A stretch of DNA of 64,000 nt from Stenotrophomonas maltophilia (GTDB taxonomy: Bacteria > Pseudomonadota > Gammaproteobacteria > Xanthomonadales > Xanthomonadaceae), in NCBI GenBank assembly GCA_002363385.1, contig DEVL01000003.1, forward strand, positions 1,553,189-1,617,188. The letters run 5' to 3'. Positions 34,144 to 43,671 of this stretch are shown piece by piece; within the stretch, counting starts at the first letter, position 1; each line of letters starts with the position of its first letter. Both the position numbers and the translations under genes were made by a program. Under the pieces are notes generated by a model. The model saw only the letters and a program-made list of their open reading frames with translations. It ran no database searches and was not told where the DNA came from.

Positions 34144-36891
34144 CTAGCCATAGGCGCGAGGATCGGTGTTTGCCGGCCCGCTCACCTTCGGCGGCTTGTA
34201 CTCGCAGCGTGGATACCCCGAGCACGACTGGAACGCGCCGTACGGCCCGGTCCGCGGCACGATCACGCCCACGCTGCAGGCCGGGCACGCCTGCTCGTGA
34301 ATCGCGTCGCCGGCCATCGAGGTCACCCGTACCGCACCATCGTTGACCAGTTCGGTCAGGAACGACGAGCGGCGCCCCTGCACCGTGAACATCGCTACCG
34401 AGCGGCGCGCACGTGTCAACGCGACGTAGAACAGGCGACGCTCCTCGCCAAGCGGATAGGCATCGCTCTCGGGCATCGCCAGGGTCAGCACCGGGTCGTC
34501 GGCCCGCGTGTTGGGAAAGCGCCGATCCAGCAGGCCGGGCAGGATGACGTAATCCGCCTCGGTACCTTTGGAGCGGTGCGCGGTGAGGAAGCTGACCTCC
34601 ATATGCTGCCCATGGCGTGCGCGCCACGTGGCCGGCAGCAACGCGCGGTCGGCGTTGTAACGGCCGAGCACGAACACTGTGACTTTTCCATCGCGCCCTG
34701 GCGGCACCTGGCCCGTCAGCAACTGCTGGTGCAACTGCGCCAGATACTGCTCCACCGCGCCGGCCAGCCGGTCGCGCGAGGCCACCTGGAAGGCCTGCAG
34801 TACCGCCCCATGCGCGGGCGTCACCGAACGGACCTGTTTGGGAATCTGCGCCGGATTACGTGACACGAACGCGCTGGAGACATTGCACAGCGCCTGCGGG
34901 CAGCGGAAGGTTTGCTCGAGCTTGAGCACCTGTCCTTGGCCGAACCAGTCCACGAAGCCGGTCATCACCGAGACGTCCGCGCCGGCGAACCGGTTGATGG
35001 ACTGCCAGTCATCGCCGACCGCGAACAGATGCTTGCCCGGCGCCTGTACCAGCGCACGGCACAGCCGTGCACGGGCGCGCGAGGCATCTTGGAATTCGTC
35101 GGCCATCACCAGATCGAACGGCGCGATATAGCGGCCTTGTTCCAGGTGTTCGGCGGCCTGGTTGAGCATGTCCTCGAAGTCGATGCCGCCCTCAGCGACC
35201 AGCGCATCGTCCCAGCCGTCCAGGATCGGGATGATGAGTTCGAGGAAGAGCCGGTAGCGGTGCTTGAAGTGATCGTCGGGCAGGCGGCGCAGACGCTCGA
35301 CCATGTCCTCTACCTGCAGGCCGTTGCTCTTGGCGTGGCTGATGAAGGTGCGGACCAGGCCGATCAGCTCGGTGTCCGGCATCGGCGTTGCACCGCCGTC
35401 AGGCAGCTCGCGGTCGGGATTCGGGTCCAGCTCGATGCCACCCTGTGACAAGGCCTCACCCAGCCGCACGAACAGATCGCCGGTCCGCAACTGGTGAGAG
35501 GTGGTCTGGACCCGCTCGATGCCATGGCCAGTGACCGGAGCGCGACCGTGATCGGCCGGCGCCTGGTCGTGTCCCTCCGGGGTGAGATGGACGTGATACA
35601 GCGCGATGCCCGGATAGTGGAAATCCGGGCGGTACTGGCGGTACGCATCGGTCCCGGCATCGAATGTGTTGCGCCGTGCATAGGTGTACGCCACGCCGTT
35701 GTAGAACAGCCAGTCGGCGATCACGCAGTGCTCGATGCTGCACACGCGCTCGCCCTGCAAGGTACGCACGTACCCTTGGCCGTCCTTGTCCCATTCTTCG
35801 GCCTCCAAGGGCCCGCCGATGACGGGCAGATCACGGCCGAACACCAGCCGGAACATGTCCCACTGCGTGCGGAAGTGGAGGGAGCGGTCTTTCAGCGCGT
35901 CGATGATCTCGGCCAGCCGATGGAACCCCTGCGTGGCATCGACGGCCCACTCGGGGACCTGCGGCATCCGCCCAGTGGCCTGGGCGATGATGTGCCGGCC
36001 CAGCGCATGGAAGGTGCGCGCTTCCACCCGCACCTCGCCCAGGCCGAGACGCTGAAAGGCGCGGTCGGCACGCGCCTGCAGTTCCGTAGCGGCATCCTTG
36101 TTGAAGGCAAGCATGACGATGCGCTCGGGCGCGACCAGGCCGCGCTCGACGGCGTAGGCCGCCTTGGCGACCATGGTCGAGGTTTTACCGGAACCGGCTG
36201 CCGCCACCAGTTGGACGCGGCTGTCAAAGCAGATCACCGCACGGGCCTGCTCGTCGGTGAGCGGGCGGCTTTCAACACGGTCCAGCAGGGGCCGGCAGGC
36301 GATCAACTCGCGCGCCTCATGCGCTTCATTGCGGCGCGCCCACAGGGCCGGCCAGTCGGCCAGCCACAGCATCAGGGCTTCTTCGATGGCCGAGGGATCG
36401 CCGTCCAACGCACTGCGCAGCTCGGCGTCATCGAAGACCGCCCACAGTGCGTCCTCATCGAGCGGCAGGTCAGGGCGCGCCCGCAGCAGTGCCTGCTGCT
36501 GCTCATGCGTAAACCACAGGGACTCATCGTCGGCCAGGTCGGTAGCGGTCTGCACCTGCGCAAGCCAGCGCTGGATCGCGGCGTGGGCCTGCTGGAACAG
36601 TGCGACATGGTCGCGTTGATGCTGCGCGCCACGTCGGTCGGCCATGGCGGACGCCAGCAGCCGGGCAGCGGCCGGAGACAGGCCACCCAGCGTCAGGGGC
36701 GCTTGCCCATCGCGGTGCAGGGTGAGCCGCGCCCACGGCAGGCGCGGGTGCACCTGCAGCGCGGAAAGGGGCGCGTGGTACGGATGACCGTCGATAGTCA
36801 GCAGCAGCTGGTCGTCTTCCAGGCGCAGGCGCCAGTGCGGCGATCGCGTGAGGCGTTGACCCCAGTCGCTCGGGGCCCATTCGTACGTCAT
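34144..36891 (-). CDS. helD: DNA helicase IV-like UvrD-family helicase with C-terminal zinc finger
   Basis: This 915-residue superfamily 1A helicase has an N-terminal region like E. coli helicase IV (about 1-205), Walker A AAAGSGKT (230-237), motif II MADEFQD, GDDWQSINRFAG and the final motif YVALTRARRSVAMF. An insert of about 200 residues after motif I contains a restriction-endonuclease-like region absent from E. coli HelD. The last 50 residues carry a topoisomerase-type zinc finger (CPACSVG... CSGYPRCEY). It is expected to unwind DNA 3' to 5' in repair or recombination. The symbol reflects similarity, not proven orthology. Confidence 0.8.
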   Translation of the reverse strand: MTYEWAPSDWGQRLTRSPHWRLRLEDDQLLLTIDGHPYHAPLSALQVHPRLPWARLTLHRDGQAPLTLGGLSPAAARLLASAMADRRGAQHQRDHVALFQQAHAAIQRWLAQVQTATDLADDESLWFTHEQQQALLRARPDLPLDEDALWAVFDDAELRSALDGDPSAIEEALMLWLADWPALWARRNEAHEARELIACRPLLDRVESRPLTDEQARAVICFDSRVQLVAAAGSGKTSTMVAKAAYAVERGLVAPERIVMLAFNKDAATELQARADRAFQRLGLGEVRVEARTFHALGRHIIAQATGRMPQVPEWAVDATQGFHRLAEIIDALKDRSLHFRTQWDMFRLVFGRDLPVIGGPLEAEEWDKDGQGYVRTLQGERVCSIEHCVIADWLFYNGVAYTYARRNTFDAGTDAYRQYRPDFHYPGIALYHVHLTPEGHDQAPADHGRAPVTGHGIERVQTTSHQLRTGDLFVRLGEALSQGGIELDPNPDRELPDGGATPMPDTELIGLVRTFISHAKSNGLQVEDMVERLRRLPDDHFKHRYRLFLELIIPILDGWDDALVAEGGIDFEDMLNQAAEHLEQGRYIAPFDLVMADEFQDASRARARLCRALVQAPGKHLFAVGDDWQSINRFAGADVSVMTGFVDWFGQGQVLKLEQTFRCPQALCNVSSAFVSRNPAQIPKQVRSVTPAHGAVLQAFQVASRDRLAGAVEQYLAQLHQQLLTGQVPPGRDGKVTVFVLGRYNADRALLPATWRARHGQHMEVSFLTAHRSKGTEADYVILPGLLDRRFPNTRADDPVLTLAMPESDAYPLGEERRLFYVALTRARRSVAMFTVQGRRSSFLTELVNDGAVRVTSMAGDAIHEQACPACSVGVIVPRTGPYGAFQSCSGYPRCEYKPPKVSGPANTDPRAYG

Positions 36892-36937
36892 CGGTAAGCG
36901 CTGTTTGATCGGACACCCATGATAAGGAAATGAAAAA

Positions 36938-36957
36938 ATCCCCGCCTGGGCGGGGAT
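36938..36957 (-). terminator. intrinsic terminator for the MFS gene
   Basis: A GC-rich stem (ATCCCCGC/GCGGGGAT, 4-base loop) is preceded on the plus strand by a run of A, which is a run of U in the minus-strand transcript. It lies 30 bases after the MFS stop and before the helicase start. Confidence 0.8.
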
Positions 36958-36987
36958 GTCGAGTCGGTCTGCGGTGGTGCGGTGCGC

Positions 36988-38202
36988 TTACTGTTGCAGC
37001 ACCGGCTCGCTGCGGGAACGGCGATCCACCAGCATCGCCACGCCCCACAGTAGCAGGCCGCCCAGCGCGGTGGCCGCACCGACGTAACCGGTCACGGCCG
37101 GGCTGAAGCCGGCGCCGATGGCCATGCCGCCGAACCACGGGCCCAGCGCGTTGGCAGTGTTGAACGCGGCGTGGTTGGAGGCCGCCGCCAGGGTCTGCGC
37201 TTCGCCGGCCACATCCATCAGGCGGGTCTGTAGTACTGCGGCCAGGGCGCCCATGGTGCCCACCGCGATGATCATCGGGAACACGCTCCACACCGACTGC
37301 GCGGCCAGCGGGAACGCCAGCAGCACGATGATCGACCAGACCAGCACCACGGCCGCCGCGCGGAACTGGAAGCGGTCGACCAGCCAGCCGCCCGCCACGT
37401 TGCCGATGATCGCACCGATGCCGAAGATGCCTACCGCCAGCGGCATCCACGATTCGGCCAGCCCGGTGACCTGCACCAGAGTCGGGGCGAGGTAGGTGAA
37501 GACGCAGAACATGCCGGCAAAGCCCACCGAACCGATCGCCAGCGCCAGCCACACCTGGGTGCGGTTGAACGCGCGCAGTTCGCGCATCGGCGAGGTGCGC
37601 ACTTCATCCGGATCGGGCAGCAGGAAGCGCGCGATCATGGCCACCGTGGCAATCGCCAACACGCTGACCACGGCGAATGCAGTGCGCCAGCTGAGCTGCT
37701 GGCCGAGCCACGTGGTGAGCGGATTGCCGACCAGAATGGCGACGGACAGGCCGAGCAAGACCTTCGATACCGCCGCGCCGCGCTGGGCCGGGGGACTGAT
37801 CGCGGCGGCCACCAGCATCGCCACGCCGAAGTACGCGCCATGCGGCAGACCCGCGACGAACCGGGCCAGCAGCATCGTGCCGTAGTTGGGGGCCAGTGCA
37901 CTGGCCAGATTGCCGATGGCGTAAAATCCCATCAGCGCCAGCAGCAGGTTGCGGCGGGCGAAGCCTGCACCAGCGAAGGCCAGCACCGGGGCGCCGACCA
38001 CCACGCCGACGGCGTAGGCACTGATCAGGTGACCGACCTGGGTCTCACTGATGGACAGCCCGCGACTGATCTCCAGCATCAGCCCCATGCTGGCGAACTC
38101 GCTGGTGCCGATGGCAAAGCCGCCCAGCGACAAGGCCAGCAGGATAAGGGTGCGCTCGCGCGGCGAGAGCCGGGCGGCCAGAGGGACGGAAGAGGAGCTC
38201 AT
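36988..38202 (-). CDS. MFS transporter, DHA1/AraJ type
   Basis: The 404-residue protein has 12 membrane segments and sequence features of the AraJ/PbuE-like drug:H+ antiporter branch: GTSEFASMGLMLEIS at TM1, LISAYAVGVVVGAP at TM2 and RFVAGLPHGAYFGVAMLVA at TM4. It has a rho-independent terminator just downstream. No regulator is adjacent. It probably exports a purine, sugar or drug; the substrate cannot be chosen from sequence. It is not closely similar to the MFS protein at 3897. Confidence 0.85.
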   Translation of the reverse strand: MSSSSVPLAARLSPRERTLILLALSLGGFAIGTSEFASMGLMLEISRGLSISETQVGHLISAYAVGVVVGAPVLAFAGAGFARRNLLLALMGFYAIGNLASALAPNYGTMLLARFVAGLPHGAYFGVAMLVAAAISPPAQRGAAVSKVLLGLSVAILVGNPLTTWLGQQLSWRTAFAVVSVLAIATVAMIARFLLPDPDEVRTSPMRELRAFNRTQVWLALAIGSVGFAGMFCVFTYLAPTLVQVTGLAESWMPLAVGIFGIGAIIGNVAGGWLVDRFQFRAAAVVLVWSIIVLLAFPLAAQSVWSVFPMIIAVGTMGALAAVLQTRLMDVAGEAQTLAAASNHAAFNTANALGPWFGGMAIGAGFSPAVTGYVGAATALGGLLLWGVAMLVDRRSRSEPVLQQ

Positions 38203-38361
38203 TCAGGCGGCGTCGAACGGGGGAGCGCGGCATTGTACTGCTGCAGCGCAGCATAATCAGTGCATCGGGTAGAGCGCTGGATTCGGGCGGCCGTGCGTAC
38301 CCGCACCCTCGCTGGCCGTTGAGGCCTGCGAGGCCCGTCCTGACTGGCTATTGCCGGTTCT

Positions 38362-38586
38362 TCACGGATATCGCACGGGCCTGAACGGATGGGAATCCGT
38401 CATGTCCAGCGGTGGGCTGGCCCCATGCGCACGCCTGAGAATCTCGTTGGTCTGCTTCTGTTCGGCCAGCATCTCGCGTAGCAGCCCCTTGATGCCGAAG
38501 ATGGCGAAGGGAACCAAGATCCACAACAGCCCGAACACCGCCCAGCCGAGCGCAAGGAAAAGGGAGAAACCGTCAGCCATGCGCAT
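38362..38586 (-). CDS. small single-span membrane protein with charged tail
   Basis: The 74-residue product starts MRMADGFSLF, has one or two hydrophobic spans (about 8-38) and then a charged helix (LLREMLAEQKQTNEILRR) and a Pro-rich end. ATG 38580 is an alternative start two codons later. It resembles small membrane anchors of unknown function found in Xanthomonadaceae. It is divergent from the GAF gene. Confidence 0.65.
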   Translation of the reverse strand: MRMADGFSLFLALGWAVFGLLWILVPFAIFGIKGLLREMLAEQKQTNEILRRAHGASPPLDMTDSHPFRPVRYP

Positions 38587-38769
38587 TCCTTTGTACCTGT
38601 CAGAAAAGTCCGTTCGTGAATAATAGCCGCAGCGCTGTACGGCGGTATCGGCATCAATCTCGAGTGCGGTCGCGGCCAGCGCCACGGCCAGTCTCGTCCA
38701 TTCGTGCGACAATTCAGCGTCAAAGCCACCACCTGTCGATGGCTGCGCCATGCGGCCAAAGGGGTTGAG

Positions 38770-39765
38770 ATGTCTACCAGTGCGGGCTTTCCAGCGCTCA
38801 TCGGCTTTGATCTGCCGGGTCACCAGGAGGCCGCCGACGCGCCACGCGTGATCGTCACCGCGCTTCTGGATGACACGCCCCCCAGCGATTGGATGCGCAT
38901 GCTGCATCGGCAGGCGTGGCCATCGCTGAGGCTGGATCACGGCGTCGAGCAGATCCGGCTGGTCGGGCAGGGCATCCACTTTGTGGGCGCCATCAAGGAC
39001 CCGCGCGCGTTGTCAGCCTCGGTGCGTACTCTGTTCAACGAGATCAACGCGAAAGCCCTGGATCGCCGTTTGGCAGCGATGGAGAATCCGCTTGAGGAGG
39101 ATGGCCCCGGCTCCGCGCCGGTGGCGCTGATTGCCAGCTCGTCCGACCCGCGTCTGGCGGATGTTGCCGCACTGCTGGCGATGCCCGCCGTGCCGGGCAT
39201 GCTGGAGTTGGCCAGTGCGATGACCGGCATGCGTTTTGTCGCCGTGGCACGCGTCACGGCGGATCGATGGACGGCGTGCGCCGTCCATGACGGCCTCGAT
39301 TTTGGTCTGCGGCCGGGCGAAGACCTGTTGCTGGAAACCACCATCTGCGATGAAATCCGTGAGCATCGCCATCTGGTGCAGTTCGACCAGGCGAGCACCC
39401 ACCCGGTATTTTCCAGCCACCGCACGCCGGCGTTGTACGGTTTCGAGAGCTACATCTCGGTGCCGATGTTCCGCCGCGATGGTGGCTTCCACGGCACCCT
39501 GTGCGCGCTGGACCCCAATCCCTCCAGGCTCGATGCCGCCACGGTGAAGGCATTCGAGGTACTGGCGGGCATCATCGGCGCGCAACTGGACGTGCCGCAC
39601 GGGTCTGACGAGACAGGCCAGCCGGTGACCAGCATGAGCGAGGCACTATCTGTGCTGTCCCGCCAGGTCGAAGCCCTGGATGCGGCGATGCTGCCGGAGC
39701 AGTTCCGCACGGTGACCGCGCGGTTGCGTGAGCTGGTGGACGCGCGACGGGCGGTCCTGGGCTGA
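38770..39765 (+). CDS. GAF-domain protein, unknown output
   Basis: The 331-residue soluble protein has an N-terminal region of about 110 residues without a recognised domain, followed by a GAF domain (about 125-280; VARVTADRWTACAV, FESYISVPMFRRDGGFHGTLCAL). A C-terminal helix of about 40 residues could dimerise. There is no kinase, cyclase or DNA-binding part, so it must act through a partner. ATG 38770 has a GGTTGAG site upstream. The EAL protein nearby also has a GAF of the same subtype (TLCALD/TLCIMD). Confidence 0.75.
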   Translation: MSTSAGFPALIGFDLPGHQEAADAPRVIVTALLDDTPPSDWMRMLHRQAWPSLRLDHGVEQIRLVGQGIHFVGAIKDPRALSASVRTLFNEINAKALDRRLAAMENPLEEDGPGSAPVALIASSSDPRLADVAALLAMPAVPGMLELASAMTGMRFVAVARVTADRWTACAVHDGLDFGLRPGEDLLLETTICDEIREHRHLVQFDQASTHPVFSSHRTPALYGFESYISVPMFRRDGGFHGTLCALDPNPSRLDAATVKAFEVLAGIIGAQLDVPHGSDETGQPVTSMSEALSVLSRQVEALDAAMLPEQFRTVTARLRELVDARRAVLG

Positions 39766-39803
39766 TCGCGCCGCTGGGCAGCGACGCGCAGGTCTTTGGC
39801 CCC

Positions 39804-40043
39804 TCAGCCGTCCAAATCGACCCGCGCAAAGCGCGCACGCCACTGCCCATCCACCTCCACCTGCGCGACGAACATCTCGAACGGACGCACCCACAGCCCG
39901 ATCTCCGAATCCAACGGCCGGTACAGCACCATCGGCATCAGGGTCTCGCTGTGGCGCACGACGCCGATCACCTCGTAGTTGCCGCCTTTGAAGTGGCGGT
40001 AGTGACCGAGCGGCAGAGTGGGCAGTGGGGCGAGATCGGACAT
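39804..40043 (-). CDS. DUF1653-family small protein
   Basis: The 79-residue product matches DUF1653: LPLGHYRHFKGGNYEVIGV, RHSETLMPMVLYRPL and LWVRPFEMF. This is a small beta-barrel-like fold of unknown function, found alone in many proteobacteria. The ATG at 40043 is chosen because the family begins just there; longer in-frame starts are not conserved. Confidence 0.85.
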   Translation of the reverse strand: MSDLAPLPTLPLGHYRHFKGGNYEVIGVVRHSETLMPMVLYRPLDSEIGLWVRPFEMFVAQVEVDGQWRARFARVDLDG

Positions 40044-40107
40044 GAGTCTGGCACGTGAGGCAGGCGGGCTGGACATTATCGCCTGAGGTGCAGACGCCGT
40101 CGCGCGA

Positions 40108-41892
40108 TCAGCCCGCGTCCGGCAGTGGCCCCGCCCGGCAGGCGCTGACCAGGTGCAGCACGGCGTCGGGATGCATCGGGCGGGCGAGGTGATAGCCCTG
40201 CGCTTCATTGCAGCCCCACAGGCGCAACAGGGACAACTCGGCCTCGTTCTCCACGCCCTCTGCCACGGTGCGATAGCCAAGCTGCCGGGCCAGCTTGATG
40301 ATGGCTTCCACCTTCAGGCGTGCCGTGCGCGAGCGCGCCAGTCCGGTGACCAGGGTCTGGTCGATCTTGATATGGCTGATCGGCACCTCGCTGAGGTAAC
40401 CGAAGTTGCTGTACCCACTGCCGAAATCATCGATCGCGATGCGTATGCCGGCGGCGGCCATCTCCCGCAGCTGGGGAAGGGCCGCGGGGTGGTGGTTCAG
40501 CCATTGGCCTTCGGTGATCTCGATTTCGATCAGTCCCGGTACCAGCCCATGTGCGTGCAGCCGTTCGGACAGCACGTTCCATACCCGCTGGTCGTCGAAA
40601 TCGCGCGGGGAGAGATTGAGCGACAGGCTGAAGCCGGGCACGATCTTCTGCCACTGCGCCGCCTGGGCCAGCGCATGATCGATCACCCACCGGCTGATGG
40701 CCGGCATCAGCGCGGTGCGCTCCAGCACCGGAATGAATTCGCCGGGGCTGACCGGACCGAGCATCGGGTGGGTCCAGCGCAGCAGCGCCTCGGCCGATAC
40801 CGGCAGTCCGGTGATCAGATCGAAGCGCGGCTGATAGACCAGGCTGAACTGGTGCTGGGCCAGACCGCGCCCGGCATCGGAGGCCAACCGATAGCGGCGG
40901 CGCAGTGCATCGTCACGCTCCTGCGAGTACCAGCACAGGCAGGCGTCCGTCTGGATGGCATGGTGCATGGCGACCAGGCATTTGCGGACCAGATCGCCGG
41001 TCTGCTCAGGCACTGAGAGGAAATCGCAGACACCGGCATGGAACTGCGGCGACATCGGAATGCTGCCGGCCATCAGTGGCCGACGCATGCGGATGCGCAG
41101 CCGATCCAGCAGCGCTTCGGTCTGCTCATGCGAGTGGTCGGCCAGCAGGAACGCAAAGCGGGTCACGCCGATGTGGTACACCTGCGCCAGCTCACGCAGC
41201 ACATCCTGCACGCGCAGGGCGGCCTGCCGCAGCAGGGTTTCAACCGGTTTCATGCCCAGCGCCTGGCCGGCATCGTTGGCGCTCTGCAGATCGAATACAT
41301 CCAGCACGACGGCCGTGAATGCACGCGCGTCGGCATGGCGGGCCAAGGCGTTGAGATCAGCCTGGAACTGGTGCCGGTTCGGCAATCCGCTGATCTGCTC
41401 GCGGCGGCCCAACGACATCTTCAGCTCCATCTGCGCAACGACCACCCGCGACAAGGTCTGCAGCTGCAGCTGTTCTTCGGCGCTGAGCTGCCGTGGCGTA
41501 CGGTCCATGATGCACAGCGTGCCGAGCGCAACGCCGGCTTTGGTCACCAGCGGCGCGCCGGCGTAGAAGCGCAGCTGCTCCGGTCCGGTCACCAACGGGT
41601 TGTCGGCAAAGCGCGGGTCCTGTCGCAGATCGGCGACCTGCATGACGGTGTTGGTTGCCAGCGCCCGTGCGCAGATGGAGGCATGCCGCTCGGTGTGGCT
41701 GATGGCCAGGCCGACCTGGGAGATGATGTGCTGGTGATCGGCATCGAGGATGGACACCCATGCGATCGGGACGCCAAAGCTGAAGGCGGTCAACTCGGCA
41801 ATGGGATCGAGCGCGGTACCCAACGCTGGATCCATCGCGTTGAGCGCCTCGATCAACGCGGTCCGATCTGCATCATTGCCCCTGTCCAGCAT
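40108..41892 (-). CDS. GAF-degenerate GGDEF-EAL cyclic-di-GMP phosphodiesterase
   Basis: The 594-residue soluble protein has a GAF domain (about 25-170), a GGDEF-like domain (about 175-325) and an EAL domain (about 335-590). The cyclase signature is lost: the GGDEF position reads HIGVTRFAF. The EAL domain keeps its catalytic set: AEALLRW, NLSPRDF, EIEITE, AIDDFGSGYSN, HIKIDQTLV and AEGVENEAEL. It should cleave cyclic di-GMP, with the dead GGDEF perhaps sensing GTP. It lies 110 bases after the small receiver gene on the same strand. Confidence 0.9.
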   Translation of the reverse strand: MLDRGNDADRTALIEALNAMDPALGTALDPIAELTAFSFGVPIAWVSILDADHQHIISQVGLAISHTERHASICARALATNTVMQVADLRQDPRFADNPLVTGPEQLRFYAGAPLVTKAGVALGTLCIMDRTPRQLSAEEQLQLQTLSRVVVAQMELKMSLGRREQISGLPNRHQFQADLNALARHADARAFTAVVLDVFDLQSANDAGQALGMKPVETLLRQAALRVQDVLRELAQVYHIGVTRFAFLLADHSHEQTEALLDRLRIRMRRPLMAGSIPMSPQFHAGVCDFLSVPEQTGDLVRKCLVAMHHAIQTDACLCWYSQERDDALRRRYRLASDAGRGLAQHQFSLVYQPRFDLITGLPVSAEALLRWTHPMLGPVSPGEFIPVLERTALMPAISRWVIDHALAQAAQWQKIVPGFSLSLNLSPRDFDDQRVWNVLSERLHAHGLVPGLIEIEITEGQWLNHHPAALPQLREMAAAGIRIAIDDFGSGYSNFGYLSEVPISHIKIDQTLVTGLARSRTARLKVEAIIKLARQLGYRTVAEGVENEAELSLLRLWGCNEAQGYHLARPMHPDAVLHLVSACRAGPLPDAG

Positions 41893-42002
41893 CTACCGCG
41901 CCCTGTGCCGACGTCACGGCTACTATCCGCGGTGTCGTGCAGAACCGGTGTGAAGCAGATGCAGCTGGGATGAAGCGTTCACGCTGGGCGCGTTTCCCCC
42001 GC

Positions 42003-42368
42003 TCAGGGCGAGACGGGAGACTGCAGCAGGGTGACCAGCTGGCGCAGGCGATACGGCTTGGGCAGGAACTCGACATGTTCCGGCAACGGCGGCAGCTGGG
42101 AGCGCGCATAACCGGAGGCCAGGATGATGCGCGCATTGGGCAGCACATCGGCCACATGCTCGCTCAGCTCTACGCCACTCATGCCATTGGGCATGCTGAT
42201 ATCGCTGAACACCACATCGAACCCACCCGGATCCTGCATCAGCCGCAGCGCGGCCGGGCCGTCATCGGCGGTATGGATCTCGATGCCGAAGTCCTGCAGC
42301 GCCTGGCCAATCAGTTCACGCAGGTCCTGCTGGTCTTCGACCATCAATACGCGTAGGGGCTCAGACAT
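42003..42368 (-). CDS. single-domain response regulator
   Basis: The 121-residue receiver has RVLMVEDQQDLREL, VVFSDISMPNGMSG (phospho-acceptor Asp), IILASGYA and FLPKPYRLRQL, and no output domain. ATG 42368 overlaps the end of the kinase gene by 8 bases, so the two are a cognate pair. The downstream EAL gene, on the same strand, may be the effector (inference). Confidence 0.9.
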   Translation of the reverse strand: MSEPLRVLMVEDQQDLRELIGQALQDFGIEIHTADDGPAALRLMQDPGGFDVVFSDISMPNGMSGVELSEHVADVLPNARIILASGYARSQLPPLPEHVEFLPKPYRLRQLVTLLQSPVSP

Positions 42369-43566
42369 GCTCGACTTCCTCAATGACAGGTAACAACAGG
42401 CGGACGGTGGTGCCCCGTCCGGGGGCGGTTTGTACGTCGACAAAGCCGTCGCACTGGGACACGAAGCCAAATACCTGGCTCAGGCCCAGCCCGCTGCCTT
42501 TGCCGACTTCCTTGGTGGTGAAGAATGGCTCGCTGGCGCGCTCGGCGATGTCCGGGGGCATCCCGTTGCCCTCATCGGTCACTGCGATGGCGACATAGTG
42601 GCGGCGCATGGGCTGGGACAGATCCGGTGCCAGTCGCTGTTCGACCTCGGCCGTGATCGTGACCGTGCCGCCCTGGGGCATCGCTTCGCCACTATTGAGC
42701 ACCAGATTCAACACGGCGCTGTGCAACTGTACGCCATCGGTGACGATCGGGGGCAGATTCGGAGTCAGGTCCAGCTTCACTTCGATCCCGACCGGGCACG
42801 CGCGACGCAGCACGGGCAGGGCATCGAGCAGGAAGTCCTGCACCACCACCGGCTCGCGCACCAGGGTCTGATCCGAGGAAAACGCCAGCAACTGGCGGGT
42901 CAGCAGCGAGCCGCGGTCGGCAGCCGCCTGCGCCAGGTCCACCAGCTCCTGGGTGCGCCCGTCGGCGCCGGGGCGCAGGGCGATCATATCCAGTGCGTTG
43001 CCGATGGTGGTCAGCAGGTTGTTGAATTCATGGGCCAGGCCACGGGTCAGCCGGCCGACATTGTCCAGTTGCCGCTGCTGCACGTGCGCGCGCTGCGCAT
43101 CCTGCAGCAGACGTTGGGCCTGGTAGCGCTCGGTGACATCCTGGGTGACTTTGACGAAGCCGAGCAGGCACCCATCCTCGCGGACCGGCTCGATCACCTC
43201 ACCGGCGCGGAAGCGCTCACCGTTGCAGCGCACGCGCCAGCCTTCACCGACGAAGCGGCCATGGTCGCGGGCGTACTCCAGTGCCTGCTGCGGGACACCC
43301 AGCTGCTGGTCTTCAGGGGTATAGAACAGGCCGACGTACTTGCCCATCACCGCGTCGGCGGTATACCCCTTGACCCGCTCGCAGCCCCGGTTCCAGCTGC
43401 AGATGCTGCCTTGCGTATCAAGCAGATAGATCGCGTGATCGCTCACGTTGTCGATCAACAGCTTCAGCTGCCGGCTTTCGTCGGCAAGCGGTGCAACGCT
43501 GGATACGGCATGGACCACGACGGTTATCGACTCCCCGATAAGGGACCGAACCGTAGGGGCCATCAT
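42361..43566 (-). CDS. soluble PAS histidine kinase
   Basis: The 401-residue protein has a PAS domain (about 30-155; AIYLLDTQGSICSWNRGCERVKGY), HisKA (NVGRLTRGLAHEFNNLL), and an ATPase domain (NLVLNSGEAMPQG; DEGNGMP; GSGLGLSQVFGF). There is no membrane segment. The N box reads NLVLNS where NLVINA is usual, still with the key Asn. It is divergent from the large hybrid kinase at 43672 and coupled to the receiver gene downstream. Confidence 0.9.
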   Translation of the reverse strand: MMAPTVRSLIGESITVVVHAVSSVAPLADESRQLKLLIDNVSDHAIYLLDTQGSICSWNRGCERVKGYTADAVMGKYVGLFYTPEDQQLGVPQQALEYARDHGRFVGEGWRVRCNGERFRAGEVIEPVREDGCLLGFVKVTQDVTERYQAQRLLQDAQRAHVQQRQLDNVGRLTRGLAHEFNNLLTTIGNALDMIALRPGADGRTQELVDLAQAAADRGSLLTRQLLAFSSDQTLVREPVVVQDFLLDALPVLRRACPVGIEVKLDLTPNLPPIVTDGVQLHSAVLNLVLNSGEAMPQGGTVTITAEVEQRLAPDLSQPMRRHYVAIAVTDEGNGMPPDIAERASEPFFTTKEVGKGSGLGLSQVFGFVSQCDGFVDVQTAPGRGTTVRLLLPVIEEVEHV

Positions 43567-43671
43567 GTGAAGAAAGTGTCAAGAACGTGCGTCAAACACG
43601 CTGACTTCTGGCGCTTAACAGCCGTTTACTGGTTCGGGTACCATCAGCCCCCTTTTGAGCTGGAACACGGC

